From Desulfarculaceae bacterium (GTDB lineage Bacteria > Desulfobacterota > Desulfarculia > Desulfarculales > Desulfarculaceae), in assembly GCA_020444545.1 (NCBI GenBank), contig JAHLKT010000002.1:1-64000 (forward strand): a stretch of DNA of 64,000 nucleotides, given 5' to 3'. This document shows positions 25,703 to 34,691 of the stretch, piece by piece (positions within the stretch are counted from its first letter, which is position 1; each line of letters starts with the position of its first letter). The translations under genes were made by a program, and so were the position numbers. The notes beneath the pieces were generated by a model. That model did not search any database. It worked only from the letters and a program-made list of their open reading frames with translations, and was not told where the DNA came from.

Positions 25703-27457
25703 TCACGACTGGGCGCAACGGTTGCCTCCGTCGCGCTTGGCCCGGTACATGGCCGCGTCGGCCCGGCTCATGAGCTGCTCCGGCGAGTCGCCGGGCTGCA
25801 ACTGGGCGGTGCCCGCGCTCAGGCTGGTCCACACCGTGGCTTCTCCGCCGGGCTGGAAGGGGTGGTCGTGGAAGCCGGTGCGCACCCGCTCGGCGGCCAA
25901 CAGGGCCTGGGCCGGCTCGGTGCCGGGCATGATCACCACGAACTCGTCGCCGCCGTAGCGGCAGGGGAAGTCGCCCGCCCGGATGCGCTCCAGCATGATG
26001 CGGGCCAGGATGCGCAGCACCTTGTCGCCCTCGGTGTGGCCGTGGGCGTCGTTGTAGCCCTTGAAGTCATCCACGTCCACCACCAGCAGGGACAGGGGCT
26101 GGCCGGTGCGCGTGGCGTGGTCCATCTCGCCCTTCAGGCGGCTGTCGAAAAAGCGCTTGTTGTACAGGCCGGTGAGCTCGTCGGTCATGCTCATGTGCTG
26201 GAAGCGGCGCTCGCGGCGGGCGGCCTCCTCGCCCCGGTGGCGCAGGTTGCGCACCCGCTCGGCCAGGGCCAGGGACAACAGCACCGCCTCCACCGCCGTG
26301 GCCAGGGGCATGGTGTAGGTGGAGCTGAGCGCCTGGGGCAGGTAGCCCAGGCCCTTCACCGCCAGCTGGAAGGTGGCCAGCATGAGGATGGACCAGGCCA
26401 AGAGGAAAAAGCGCGCCGGCCAATAGCCCCGCCGCCAGGCCAGCACCGCCGCCCACAGGGCGAACACCGGTCCGGTGAGGCCCAGCAGGTGGGTCAGCGC
26501 CGTGGCCCAGAACAGGGAGCCGGACAGGGTCATGGCGATGACGATGATCCCCCCGGCGATGATGGCCAGGAACACCTTGTCCAGGCGGGGGGAGTACTGC
26601 TTGGTGCGCAGGAAGGAGCGGGTGAACAGGGCCGCGAAGATGGTGAGCAGGCCGCTGGCCACCCAAATCCCGGTTTGCCCCGAACAGACGTTACCGGCCA
26701 GCCACATATCCCAGTGGCCGTAGAGGCAGGCTTCGAAGGCCAGCATGGAGAGCACGTAAAGCACGTAGAACAAATAGACCGGGTCGCGCAGGGCCAAGAA
26801 GAAGAAGAAGTTGGTCAGGAGCATGGCCGCCAGCACCCCGTAGATCACCCCGAAGAAGATGTTGTCCTTGTTCAGGTGGCTGCTCAGCCCCCTTTCGGAC
26901 CACAGGTAGGGACGCACGATGATGCTGCCCGAGTTGGTCAGGCGAAGATAGAAATCCTCCTGGGGGGGCGCTCCGCCGTGGATGGGGATGAGAAAGGTGC
27001 GGTAGGGCAGGGGGCGGCCGCCCGAGGGATGGGACGCGCCGGCCTCCACCTTGCGGTAGAGCGTCTGGCCGTCTGGCCCGGTGCCGGGCTGGGGCATGAA
27101 GGCGTCGACCTGCTTCAGCTGGGCGCTGTCCAGCTCTAAATAGTAGCTGCGGTCCTTTTCCAGGCCGCTGAGCCGAAAGCGCAGCCACACCGCCGCGCTG
27201 GTGATTCCCAACCGGAGGGTGGGGGAGTCGTTGGCCGGCATGAAGCGGCCCGACCAGGGCGGACGCCGCACCTGATCCAGGGTGAGGGCCCGGGTGTGGT
27301 CTTCCAGAACCTCCATGTAGGGAGCCAGCAGATAGGAATCCTGGCCCGGGTGCACCACCAGGGGGCTGTTCGCCTGGGACGGGCGCGGGGCCAGGGCCAG
27401 GCCGCACAGGAGCGCCAGCAGAAGCAACCAGGCTAGGAATTTCGGCTTACACCACAT
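25703..27457 (-). CDS. Membrane diguanylate cyclase, 7TMR-DISM sensor with GGDEF domain
   Basis: About 584 residues. A signal sequence (WLLLLALLCGLALAP) leads to an extracellular 7TMR-DISMED2-type sensor domain (about 30-190), seven membrane helices (about 200-390), a short linker, and a GGDEF domain (about 425-580). The catalytic motif RYGGDEFVV is intact, and RAGD five residues before it is a canonical inhibitory I-site, so it should make c-di-GMP under product control. The sensor domain often binds small ligands or sugars. ATG 27457 starts right at the signal peptide; ATG 27496 is an alternative. No effector gene lies beside it. Confidence 0.87.
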   Translation of the reverse strand: MWCKPKFLAWLLLLALLCGLALAPRPSQANSPLVVHPGQDSYLLAPYMEVLEDHTRALTLDQVRRPPWSGRFMPANDSPTLRLGITSAAVWLRFRLSGLEKDRSYYLELDSAQLKQVDAFMPQPGTGPDGQTLYRKVEAGASHPSGGRPLPYRTFLIPIHGGAPPQEDFYLRLTNSGSIIVRPYLWSERGLSSHLNKDNIFFGVIYGVLAAMLLTNFFFFLALRDPVYLFYVLYVLSMLAFEACLYGHWDMWLAGNVCSGQTGIWVASGLLTIFAALFTRSFLRTKQYSPRLDKVFLAIIAGGIIVIAMTLSGSLFWATALTHLLGLTGPVFALWAAVLAWRRGYWPARFFLLAWSILMLATFQLAVKGLGYLPQALSSTYTMPLATAVEAVLLSLALAERVRNLRHRGEEAARRERRFQHMSMTDELTGLYNKRFFDSRLKGEMDHATRTGQPLSLLVVDVDDFKGYNDAHGHTEGDKVLRILARIMLERIRAGDFPCRYGGDEFVVIMPGTEPAQALLAAERVRTGFHDHPFQPGGEATVWTSLSAGTAQLQPGDSPEQLMSRADAAMYRAKRDGGNRCAQS

Positions 27458-27529
27458 GCACGCGCCCCACCCAACGCCAAGAGCCGCGCCTGGCAAGGCG
27501 CGGGGTATCTCGTAATAATAACGATTGTC

Positions 27530-28588
27530 TTAGGCCGAGGGCAACAAAGCCGCTTCGCCAAAATGATTGCGGGCCGCGGCCAAGAGCCCGAAACAGCCGG
27601 AAAGCATCACGTCGCCGTGGGGCACCGCCGTGGCCCAGCCCAGGCCCTGGGCCAGGCGGCGCTGGGGGCCGGTGATCACCGGCTGGCCGGGCAGGCTTTG
27701 GGGCGCGTCGGCCAGGCGGGCCATGCCGTGGCCCTGGGTGGCGAAGACCTCCTCGTCGCCCAGCTCGCCCCGGATGAAGCGCTCCACCTGGTCGGATAGG
27801 CGCATGGTGTCCAGGCAGCCGGTGTGGTGCTCGTAGATGCCCAACACCCGCTGCCCTTGCACCAAGAAAGCCACGGTGTGCATGTTGCCCAAATTGACGA
27901 TGCACACCCCTTCGCTCGCCGCGCGCGCCGCCACGGCCGGGTCTTGCAGGGCGCCCCAGGCCGCCGCCGCGGCGGTGTCCATGAGCAGGCAGCCCGGAGC
28001 CTGGCGCGAGAGCGCTTCCAGCCGGGTCATGTCCGGGGGCGGCGTCTGGCTGATCAGACCGGCCAGGAGCCCGCCGCCCTCCAAAAAGCGCCGCCACATG
28101 TTGAAGCGGAACTTGCGGTTGGAATACCCGGGGCTGTAGCCGTGGTCGCACACCGCCAGGGCCAACTGGCGGGGCAGCTCCACCTCGAAGCGGGCGCAGG
28201 CCTCGGCCAGCTCGGCCAGGTTCAGGTCTCCCAGGGATACGGCCAAGGCGCCGGGTGGAGCGTCCTCGACCGCCTGGATACCCATGGCCGCCACCTTGGC
28301 CGGGTCGTCGGAAAAGGTGGCCCCGGCCCGGGCGGTGGCGTAGACCTTTAGCCCGGCGGCCAGGTGGGCGTCCACCGCCTTGTGGATGGCCCCGCCGCCC
28401 ATGAGTTCGCCGCGCAGGAACACGTCGCGGTTCTGGGCCGTGGCCCGGCGCACCCGCGCGGCGGCCACCTGGGTGGGCGCGGGCAAGACCAGCTTCACCG
28501 CGTTTTCCAGGTTTTGCTCGGCCCGCCAGAGCAGGATGTCCTGGGTGCCGCCCCCGATGTCTATGGCCAGGAGTTCATTTAGTGACAT
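27530..28588 (-). CDS. DUF1786 family protein (actin-like ATPase fold suspected)
   Basis: 352 residues from ATG 28588. LLAIDIGGGTQDILLW at the N-terminus resembles the phosphate-1 loop of actin/ASKHA ATPases. CIVNLGNMHTVAFL and YEHHTGCLD, in the middle and C-terminal half, fit the DUF1786 family, which databases label a putative pyruvate formate-lyase activating enzyme. There is no radical-SAM CxxxCxxC, so that label is doubtful. The frame continues upstream to 28882, but the family starts near LAIDIGGGT. AAGG lies very close to the ATG, so the exact start is unsure. Function unknown. Confidence 0.75.
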   Translation of the reverse strand: MSLNELLAIDIGGGTQDILLWRAEQNLENAVKLVLPAPTQVAAARVRRATAQNRDVFLRGELMGGGAIHKAVDAHLAAGLKVYATARAGATFSDDPAKVAAMGIQAVEDAPPGALAVSLGDLNLAELAEACARFEVELPRQLALAVCDHGYSPGYSNRKFRFNMWRRFLEGGGLLAGLISQTPPPDMTRLEALSRQAPGCLLMDTAAAAAWGALQDPAVAARAASEGVCIVNLGNMHTVAFLVQGQRVLGIYEHHTGCLDTMRLSDQVERFIRGELGDEEVFATQGHGMARLADAPQSLPGQPVITGPQRRLAQGLGWATAVPHGDVMLSGCFGLLAAARNHFGEAALLPSA

Positions 28589-28832
28589 ACCTTGTATATA
28601 CCGTGGGAATGGGGGAAAGCCAAACGACATCGTCCGGGCCCAGGTGGCGATTGAATCCCAGCGGGCGGGGGTGGTATTATCGGGCCAGCCTTGATTAAGA
28701 GCTTGGAAAAACTTGGCACTTCGGTTGACGGAACCAGGGTGGTGCCCTATAATCGCTACTTTGCCCGGCCCGGCTAAGGCCGGAGGTGATTTAGTGCGCG
28801 CATTTCGCGGTTGACGTGGTGGAACGGTAGAT
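28589..28832. other. Divergent promoter region between DUF1786 and ffh
   Basis: About 240 bases without a gene. It contains a near-consensus promoter for ffh (listed separately). On the minus strand promoter-like A+T-rich bases occur around 28670-28680. I see no RNA gene or riboswitch here. Confidence 0.6.
28725..28753 (+). promoter_or_regulatory. Sigma-70 type promoter of the ffh operon
   Basis: TTGACG (28725-28730) and a perfect TATAAT (28748-28753) are separated by 17 bases, the ideal spacing. Transcription should start near 28760, about 70 bases before the ffh ATG. It is the only strong promoter I can see before the 8-kb ffh-to-smpB gene run. Confidence 0.85.
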
Positions 28833-30173
28833 ATGTTCGACAACCTCAGCGACCGGCTGGCAACGACCTTCAAGGCCCTCAAGGGTCATGGCAAGCTCTC
28901 GGAAAAGAACATTTCCGAGGCCTTGCGCGAGGTGCGCCTGGCCCTGCTGGAAGCCGACGTCAACTACAAGGTGGCCAAGAACTTCATCGCCTCCATCAAG
29001 GAGCGGGCGGTGGGCCAGGAGGTGATGAAGAGCCTCACCCCGGCCCAGCAGGTGATCAAGATCGTCCAGGACGAGCTGACCGCCCTCATGGGCGGGGAGG
29101 CCGAGCCCCTGGACCTGGGCGGCAAGGCCCCGCACGTGTTCATGATGGTGGGCCTGCAAGGCTCTGGCAAGACCACCACCAGCGGCAAGCTGGCCCTCAT
29201 GCTGCGCAAGATGGGCCGCCAGCCGTACCTGGTGCCGGCCGACACCCAGCGCCCGGCGGCCATCCAGCAGCTCAAGAAGCTGGGGGCCCAGATCGACGTG
29301 CCGGTGTTCGACAGCGACCCGGCCCAGGACCCGGTGGACATCTGCCTGCAATCGCTTTCGGGAGCCTCGCGGGCGGGCTGCGACGTGATCATCCTGGACA
29401 CCGCCGGCCGCCTGCACGTGGACGAAGAGCTCATGGCCCAGCTGGAGCGCATCCAGGGCAAGCTCAAGCCCCAGGAGGTGCTCCTGGTGGCCGACGCCAT
29501 GACCGGCCAGGACGCGGTGAACGTGGCCGAGTCCTTCCACCAGAAGCTGGGCCTCAGCGGCGTGGTGCTCACCAAGGTGGAGGGCGACGCCCGGGGCGGC
29601 GCGGCCCTGAGCATCCGGGCGGTGACCGGGGTGCCAATCAAGCTGGTGGGCGTGGGCGAGAAACTAGACGCCATCGAGGCCTTCCACCCGGACCGGCTGG
29701 CCGGGCGCATCCTGGGCATGGGCGATGTGCTCACCCTGGTGGAGAAGGCGGGCGAGGCCTTTGAGGCCGAGCAGGCCGAGGCCCTGGCCAAGAAGATGGC
29801 CACCGACAATTTCACGCTGGAGGACTTCGCCGAGCAGCTCCAGCAGCTCAAGAAGATGGGCTCCCTGGACGGCCTGCTCTCCATGCTTCCGGGCGCGGGC
29901 AAGCTCAAGGGCCTGAAGAACCTCCAGCCCGACGAGAAGGAGCTGGTCCGCACCGAGGCGATCATCAAGAGCATGACCCCGGGCGAGCGGACCAACCACC
30001 AGATCATCAACTCCTCGCGGCGCAAGCGCATCGCGAAGGGCTCCGGGACCACGGTCTCGGAGGTAAACCGGCTGCTCAAGAACTTTGCCCAGGCCCGCAA
30101 GATGATGAAGGGCATGGCCAAGATGGGCGGCAAGCGTAAACAACTGGCCCGCATGTTGGGGTCCATGCAGTAG
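28833..30173 (+). CDS. ffh: Signal recognition particle protein Ffh
   Basis: 446 residues. This GTPase binds signal peptides and 4.5S RNA and delivers ribosomes to FtsY. The N domain is about 1-85. The G domain has GLQGSGKTTTSGKLA, DTAGRLHVDEEL and TKVEGDARGGAAL. The C-terminal M domain begins near residue 300 and is rich in Met (KMMKGMAKMGGKRKQLARML). The Met/basic tail that grips the RNA is intact. First gene of the ribosome-maturation operon. Confidence 0.95.
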   Translation: MFDNLSDRLATTFKALKGHGKLSEKNISEALREVRLALLEADVNYKVAKNFIASIKERAVGQEVMKSLTPAQQVIKIVQDELTALMGGEAEPLDLGGKAPHVFMMVGLQGSGKTTTSGKLALMLRKMGRQPYLVPADTQRPAAIQQLKKLGAQIDVPVFDSDPAQDPVDICLQSLSGASRAGCDVIILDTAGRLHVDEELMAQLERIQGKLKPQEVLLVADAMTGQDAVNVAESFHQKLGLSGVVLTKVEGDARGGAALSIRAVTGVPIKLVGVGEKLDAIEAFHPDRLAGRILGMGDVLTLVEKAGEAFEAEQAEALAKKMATDNFTLEDFAEQLQQLKKMGSLDGLLSMLPGAGKLKGLKNLQPDEKELVRTEAIIKSMTPGERTNHQIINSSRRKRIAKGSGTTVSEVNRLLKNFAQARKMMKGMAKMGGKRKQLARMLGSMQ

Positions 30174-30226
30174 ACAGCGAGCTTGTCTCGCGCGGATAAT
30201 AATGCATAGGCGGAAAGTATAGATCA

Positions 30227-30502
30227 ATGGCAGTGCGAATCAGACTGACCCGCAAGGGCGCCAAGAAGAAACCTTTCTACCGCATCGTGGCCGCGGACTC
30301 CGAGTCCCCGCGCGACGGCAGCTTCCTCGAGGTGCTGGGCACCTATGATCCGGTCAAGCAGCCGGCCGAGGTGAAGGTGGACAACGCGGCGCTGCAGAAG
30401 TGGCTGGACCGGGGCGCCACCGCGTCGGACACCGTGGCCAGCCTGCTCAAGGCCGAGGCCAAGAAGTCCGCCGCGCCCGAGGGCGAGACCGCTTCGGCCT
30501 GA
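30227..30502 (+). CDS. rpsP: 30S ribosomal protein S16
   Basis: 91 residues. The S16 signature is at the N-terminus ([19 protein letters not shown]), then [20 protein letters not shown]. It helps assemble the 30S body. It has an Ala/Glu-rich C-terminal tail. It starts 53 bases after ffh in the standard ffh-rpsP-khpA-rimM-trmD-rplS order. Confidence 0.97.
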   Translation: MAVRIRLTRKGAKKKPFYRIVAADSESPRDGSFLEVLGTYDPVKQPAEVKVDNAALQKWLDRGATASDTVASLLKAEAKKSAAPEGETASA

Positions 30503-30572
30503 TCCCGGCTGCCCATCGGGGCCGGGCGGTGGTTTTGGTTGTATTGCTCTCTCGCGACTGTGGAGGTACGCA

Positions 30573-30803
30573 ATGAAGGAGCTCATCAAGTACATCGCCC
30601 AAGCTCTGGTGGACAATCCCGAACAGGTAGAGGTCAATGAGATCGAGGGCGAGCAGACCTCGGTGATTGAGCTCAAGGTGGCCAAGGAGGACCTGGGCAA
30701 GGTGATCGGCAAGCAGGGCCGCACCGCCCGGGCCATGCGCACCATCCTCAGCGCCGCCTCAACCAAGATTCGTAAGCGTTCGGTGCTGGAGATCCTGGAA
30801 TAG
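30573..30803 (+). CDS. khpA: KH-domain RNA-binding protein KhpA
   Basis: 76 residues, a single KH domain with the GxxG loop in [18 protein letters not shown]. KhpA pairs with KhpB/Jag in many bacteria and binds many RNAs. It lies between rpsP and rimM, its usual place, two bases before rimM. GGAGGTACGC precedes the ATG. Confidence 0.93.
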   Translation: MKELIKYIAQALVDNPEQVEVNEIEGEQTSVIELKVAKEDLGKVIGKQGRTARAMRTILSAASTKIRKRSVLEILE

Positions 30804-30805
30804 CC

Positions 30806-31354
30806 ATGACCCAACCCGGCCTGATCCTCATGGGCCGGGCGGCGGGAGCCTTCGGGGTCAAGGGCGAGGTGAAGCTCACCTCCTTCGCCCGCGACGACAC
30901 GGTTTTCCTCCGGGCCGGCCTCATTTTCGTCGGCGCGGACCCGGCCACGGCCAGGCCCCTCGCCATAACCGGAGCGCGGCTGCACGGCGGCCGCCTCCTG
31001 TTGCGCCTGGAGGGGGTGGAGAGCCGGGAAGATGCCGCCGCCCTGGGCGGGGCCTGGGTCTACCTCCAGCGCGAGGACCTGGACCCCCTGGGCGAGGACG
31101 AGTACTACTGGTTCCAGCTCACCGGGGCCGAGGTGAGCACCACCGGCGGACGCCGCCTGGGCACGGTGGCCTCGGTGTTCGAGGCCGGGGCCCACGATTT
31201 GTTGGTGGTGGCCAGCCCGGGCAAGCCCGAGCTCTTGATCCCGGTGACCGCCGAGACGGTGCCGGTGTTGGACCCGGAAGGGGGCCGGGTGGTGGTCAAT
31301 CCCCCGGAAGGCCTGTTGGAGGCCCAGGGCTGGGAGGAAGAGGAACCGGCGTGA
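30806..31354 (+). CDS. rimM: 16S rRNA processing protein RimM
   Basis: 182 residues. RimM assists maturation of the 30S head and binds S19. The N-terminal part begins [15 protein letters not shown], and the PRC-barrel half contains [11 protein letters not shown] and GAHDLLVV with ELLIPV. The stop overlaps the trmD start as GTGA, so the two are translationally coupled. Confidence 0.93.
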   Translation: MTQPGLILMGRAAGAFGVKGEVKLTSFARDDTVFLRAGLIFVGADPATARPLAITGARLHGGRLLLRLEGVESREDAAALGGAWVYLQREDLDPLGEDEYYWFQLTGAEVSTTGGRRLGTVASVFEAGAHDLLVVASPGKPELLIPVTAETVPVLDPEGGRVVVNPPEGLLEAQGWEEEEPA

Positions 31355-32097
31355 TCTTCGACATCCTCACCCTCTTTCCCCAGGCTTGCGCGGCCTACTT
31401 GAAGGCCTCCATCCTGGGCCGGGCCCAGAAGGCCAAGCTGATCACGGTCCGCCTGACCGACGTGCGCGAGTTTTCGTTTGACCGCCACCGCACGGTGGAC
31501 GACGCCCCTTACGGCGGGGGCGACGGCATGGTCATGAAGGTGGAGCCGGTGGTGGCGGCCCTGGAGAGCCTGCCCGGCGCGCCGAGGCCGCGCATCATCC
31601 TGCTCTCGCCCACCGGGGTGCCCTTCACCCAGGAGGTGGCCCGGGAGCTGGCCGGCCTGGAGCGCCTGGTGCTCATCTGCGGGCGCTACGAAGGGGTGGA
31701 CGAGCGGGTCCGCCAGTTGGCGGTCGACCAGGAGATTTCCCTGGGCGACTTCGTCCTGAGCGGGGGCGAGCTGCCCGCCCTGGCCGTGGTGGACGCGGTT
31801 AGCCGCCTGATCCCCGGCGTGTTGGGCGGGGCGGATTCCGCCGCGGCGGATAGCTTCAGCGACGGGCTTTTGGAGCATCCGCACTACACCCGGCCGCCGG
31901 AGTTCCGGGGGCTGGAGGTGCCCGAGGTGCTGGTGAGCGGCAATCACGCGGCCATCGCCCGTTGGCGCCGCAAGGAGTCCTTGAAGCGCACTTTGCTTCG
32001 CAGGCCCGAGCTATTGGAGCGCGCTCCCTTGGAGCCGGAGGACCAGAAGCTCCTGGCCGAGATAGAGGAAGAACTACAGGCGGCCCAGCCCGAGTAA
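31351..32097 (+). CDS. trmD: tRNA (guanine-N1)-methyltransferase
   Basis: 248 residues. It methylates G37 of tRNAs with SAM, preventing frameshifts. The start [15 protein letters not shown], the [15 protein letters not shown] loop, the trefoil-knot region with [13 protein letters not shown], and [22 protein letters not shown] are all diagnostic (quoted in parts). GTG start, overlapping rimM by four bases. Confidence 0.96.
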   Translation: MIFDILTLFPQACAAYLKASILGRAQKAKLITVRLTDVREFSFDRHRTVDDAPYGGGDGMVMKVEPVVAALESLPGAPRPRIILLSPTGVPFTQEVARELAGLERLVLICGRYEGVDERVRQLAVDQEISLGDFVLSGGELPALAVVDAVSRLIPGVLGGADSAAADSFSDGLLEHPHYTRPPEFRGLEVPEVLVSGNHAAIARWRRKESLKRTLLRRPELLERAPLEPEDQKLLAEIEEELQAAQPE

Positions 32098-32182
32098 GGA
32101 CTGGCAAAGCCAAGGATATAGGGTAGAATACGCGGGTCCGGCCGGGTTAGAGTTGGCCGGTTTCCCCAGGAGGCTTAGAAAC

Positions 32183-32530
32183 ATGGATCCCATCGAGCAG
32201 ATCGCGCTGGAACAAGTCCGGGTAGACATTCCCCTGTTCCGCGCCGGTGATACGGTAAAAGTTCACGTCCGCATCAAAGAGGGCGAAAAAGAGCGCATCC
32301 AGGTCTTCGAGGGCGTGGTGCTGCGCCGCCGCGGCGACGGCCCCGGGGCCACTTTTACCGTGCGCAAGATTTCCTACGGCGTGGGGGTGGAGCGCATCTT
32401 CCCGCTGAACTCCCCGGTCTTGGACAAGGTGGAAGTGGTCACGCGCGGCAAGGTCCGCCAGGGCCGCATCTACTACCTCCGGGGCCTCCGGGGCAAGGCC
32501 GCCCGCATCAAGGAGGCCTCCCGCAGGTAG
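32183..32530 (+). CDS. rplS: 50S ribosomal protein L19
   Basis: 115 residues from ATG 32183, preceded by CAGGAGGCTTAG. L19 lies at the subunit interface. Signature: [42 protein letters not shown] (in parts), [16 protein letters not shown]-rich inverted repeat (CCGGCC ... GGCCGG, about 32139-32160) in the leader could serve autoregulation, but this is only a guess. rnhB starts three bases after its stop. Confidence 0.96.
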   Translation: MDPIEQIALEQVRVDIPLFRAGDTVKVHVRIKEGEKERIQVFEGVVLRRRGDGPGATFTVRKISYGVGVERIFPLNSPVLDKVEVVTRGKVRQGRIYYLRGLRGKAARIKEASRR

Positions 32531-32533
32531 GTC

Positions 32534-33169
32534 ATGTCCGCCGCGCCCGCCGGTCCCAGCCTGGTCCGGGAACGCTCTTTGGCGCGCTCGGGCCATCGTT
32601 TGGTGGCTGGGACGGACGAGGTGGGGCGCGGCTGCCTGGCCGGGCCGGTGGTGGCGGCGGCGGTTGTGCTGACCGACCCCTGGCCCGTGCGCGGAGTCAA
32701 CGACTCCAAGAAGCTGGACCCGGCCAAGCGCCGGGTGCTGGCCGCGGCCATCAAGCAGAAGGCCGTGGCCTGGGCGGTGGCGGGGGCCACCCCAGCGGAG
32801 ATAGACCGTCTGAACATCCACCGGGCCAGCTTGCTGGCTATGCGGCGGGCGGTGAACGCCCTGGCGCCCTCACCGGACTATCTGCTGGTGGATGGGCGTT
32901 TTGTTTTGGAGCTCAGCCTGCCCCAGGAGGCGGTGGTGGGCGGCGACGCCAAGTGCCTGTCGATCTCGGCGGCCTCCATCTTGGCCAAGGTGGAGCGTGA
33001 CGCCCTGATGCAGGCCTGGCACTGGATTTGGCCGCAGTACGGTTTCGCGGGCAACAAGGGTTATCCCACCAAGGATCATCAGCAAGCCCTGCGCGACCAC
33101 GGACCCTGCCCCTTGCACCGCCGCTCCTACGCCCCGGTGGCCCAGCGCTGTTTGGAGCTGGGCTTTTGA
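32534..33169 (+). CDS. rnhB: Ribonuclease HII
   Basis: 211 residues. It cuts RNA in RNA-DNA hybrids and removes misincorporated ribonucleotides. VAGTDEVGRGCLAGPVVAAAV holds the first Asp and Glu of the DEDD site. Further acidic residues lie in YLLVDGRF and the SISAASILAKVERDALM stretch, and YGFAGNKGYPTKDHQQAL is typical of the C-terminus. Its TGA overlaps the yraN start as TTGA. Confidence 0.94.
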   Translation: MSAAPAGPSLVRERSLARSGHRLVAGTDEVGRGCLAGPVVAAAVVLTDPWPVRGVNDSKKLDPAKRRVLAAAIKQKAVAWAVAGATPAEIDRLNIHRASLLAMRRAVNALAPSPDYLLVDGRFVLELSLPQEAVVGGDAKCLSISAASILAKVERDALMQAWHWIWPQYGFAGNKGYPTKDHQQALRDHGPCPLHRRSYAPVAQRCLELGF

Positions 33170-33534
33170 GCCGGCGAGGCGAGGCCCTGGGGCGCGAGGC
33201 CGAGGCCCTGGCCCGGGGCCTGCTGGAGCGGGGCGGGATGCGGGTGGCGGCCAGCCGCCTGCGCACCGGGGGCGGCGAGTTGGATCTGGTGGCCTGGGAT
33301 GGGGCCACCTTGGTGTTCGTCGAAGTGAAGGCCCGGAGCAACCCGGGCCACGGGCGGCCGGAAGAGGCGGTGGATCGCAAAAAGCGCGAGCGCCTCACCG
33401 CCGCGGCCGGGGCCTACCTGGCCGGCCTGAGCGGGCCCGCGCCGGCCTGCCGCTTCGATGTGGTGGCGGTGGATTTCGGCCAAGACGGGCCGGTTGTGCG
33501 CCATCTGCCCGACGCCTTCCGGCCGGGGGACTGA
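33166..33534 (+). CDS. yraN: UPF0102 / YraN endonuclease-like protein
   Basis: 122 residues from TTG 33166, which overlaps the rnhB stop by TTGA; longer starts fall inside rnhB. The sequence has the UPF0102 restriction-endonuclease-like core: RRGEALGREAEALA, GGGELDLVAWDGATLVFVEVK (in parts; Asp and the ExK motif), and an RFDVVAVDF end. Function in bacteria is not settled; a role in DNA processing is supposed. It lies after rnhB and two bases before rsmI, as in many proteobacteria. Confidence 0.88.
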   Translation: MSRRGEALGREAEALARGLLERGGMRVAASRLRTGGGELDLVAWDGATLVFVEVKARSNPGHGRPEEAVDRKKRERLTAAAGAYLAGLSGPAPACRFDVVAVDFGQDGPVVRHLPDAFRPGD

Positions 33535-33536
33535 TC

Positions 33537-34691
33537 ATGGCCAGGCTTTTTGTGGTGGCCACGCCCATTGGCAACCTGGAGGACCTGGGGCCCCGCGCGG
33601 CCCGGGTGCTGGCCGAGTCGCCGGTGGTGGCCGCCGAGAGCGTGGAGCGCACCAAGAAGCTCCTGGCCCATTTGGGCCTGAGCGGCAAGCGGCTGGTCTC
33701 CTGCCGCGAGGCCAACCGCCGCCAGGCCGCGGCCAAGGTGCTGGAGGCTCTGGGGCAGGGCCAGGACGTGGCCCTGGTCAGCGACGCGGGCACCCCCGGC
33801 CTGAGCGACCCGGGTTCGGCGGTGGTGGAGGCGGCCAGCGCCCTGGGCTACGAGGTGAGCCCGGTGGCCGGGCCCAGCGCCCTGGCCGCCGCCCTGAGCG
33901 TGGCCGGTTTCGCCCAGGTGCCGTTCAGTTTTTTGGGGTTCCTGCCGGCCAAGACAGGGGCGCGGCGCAAGCTACTCACCCTGGCGGCGGCCACGGGATG
34001 GACCCTGGCCCTGTTCGAGGGGCCCCACCGCCTGGAGGCCACGGCGCACGACCTGGCCGAGCTGATGGGCGAGCGGCAGGTGGTTATCTGCCGGGAGCTG
34101 ACCAAGCTGCACGAGCAGGTGGTGCGCGCCACCTGCGCGGAGCTGCCCCGGCTCTTGGATGAGCTCCAAGTGCGCGGCGAGTTCACCCTGGTCATCGGGC
34201 CGGGGGAGCCCGAGGGGCCGGACCCGGACGAGGTGGAGAGCCTCATCGACCAGGGCCTGGCCGAAGGCGAGCTCAAACCCAGCGCCCTGGCCAAACAGGT
34301 GGCCGGAGCCACGGGTCTGAACCGCGAGGAAGTTTACCGCCGCATTCTGGCGCGGCGAGATGAAGTGGCCAACGAGGAAGAAGCCGATTCCATGACCCCC
34401 GGCCTTTCAGAAGAAGCCGAGCCCCGGGAACGGGAGCTGGTGGTGGCCAACAGCCTGGGCCTGCACGCCCGGGCGGCGGCCAAAATCTGCGAGACCCTGC
34501 GCCGCTTCGAGGTCGAGGTGGTGCTGGTCAAGGGCGGCGAGGAGGCCGATGCGGCCAGCGTGCTCTCCATCCTGGGCCTGGACGCGCCCAAGGGGAGCCG
34601 GGTGACCGCCCGGGCCACCGGCCCTCAGGCGGCCGAGGCGCTCATTGCCCTGGATGAGCTGTTCGCCGGATTGTTCGGAGAGGGATCTTGA
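33537..34691 (+). CDS. rsmI: RsmI 16S rRNA methyltransferase fused in frame to an HPr domain
   Basis: 384 residues. Residues 1-285 are a complete RsmI (2'-O-methylation of 16S C1402): [49 protein letters not shown], and a C-terminal helical end ([11 protein letters not shown]). Residues about 298-382 are a full HPr phosphocarrier domain with the phosphorylatable His310 in [13 protein letters not shown] and a Ser in [11 protein letters not shown] near the regulatory position. No stop lies between the two. An internal ATG at 34392, with GAGGAAG 11 bases upstream, could also make free HPr of 99 residues. ptsI begins at the stop (TTGA). The fusion is unusual. Confidence 0.9.
   Translation: MARLFVVATPIGNLEDLGPRAARVLAESPVVAAESVERTKKLLAHLGLSGKRLVSCREANRRQAAAKVLEALGQGQDVALVSDAGTPGLSDPGSAVVEAASALGYEVSPVAGPSALAAALSVAGFAQVPFSFLGFLPAKTGARRKLLTLAAATGWTLALFEGPHRLEATAHDLAELMGERQVVICRELTKLHEQVVRATCAELPRLLDELQVRGEFTLVIGPGEPEGPDPDEVESLIDQGLAEGELKPSALAKQVAGATGLNREEVYRRILARRDEVANEEEADSMTPGLSEEAEPRERELVVANSLGLHARAAAKICETLRRFEVEVVLVKGGEEADAASVLSILGLDAPKGSRVTARATGPQAAEALIALDELFAGLFGEGS

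Noticed and set aside
27530-28588. Pyruvate formate-lyase activating enzyme
   Set aside because: A database label for DUF1786, but no radical-SAM CxxxCxxC motif is present, so the function is left open.
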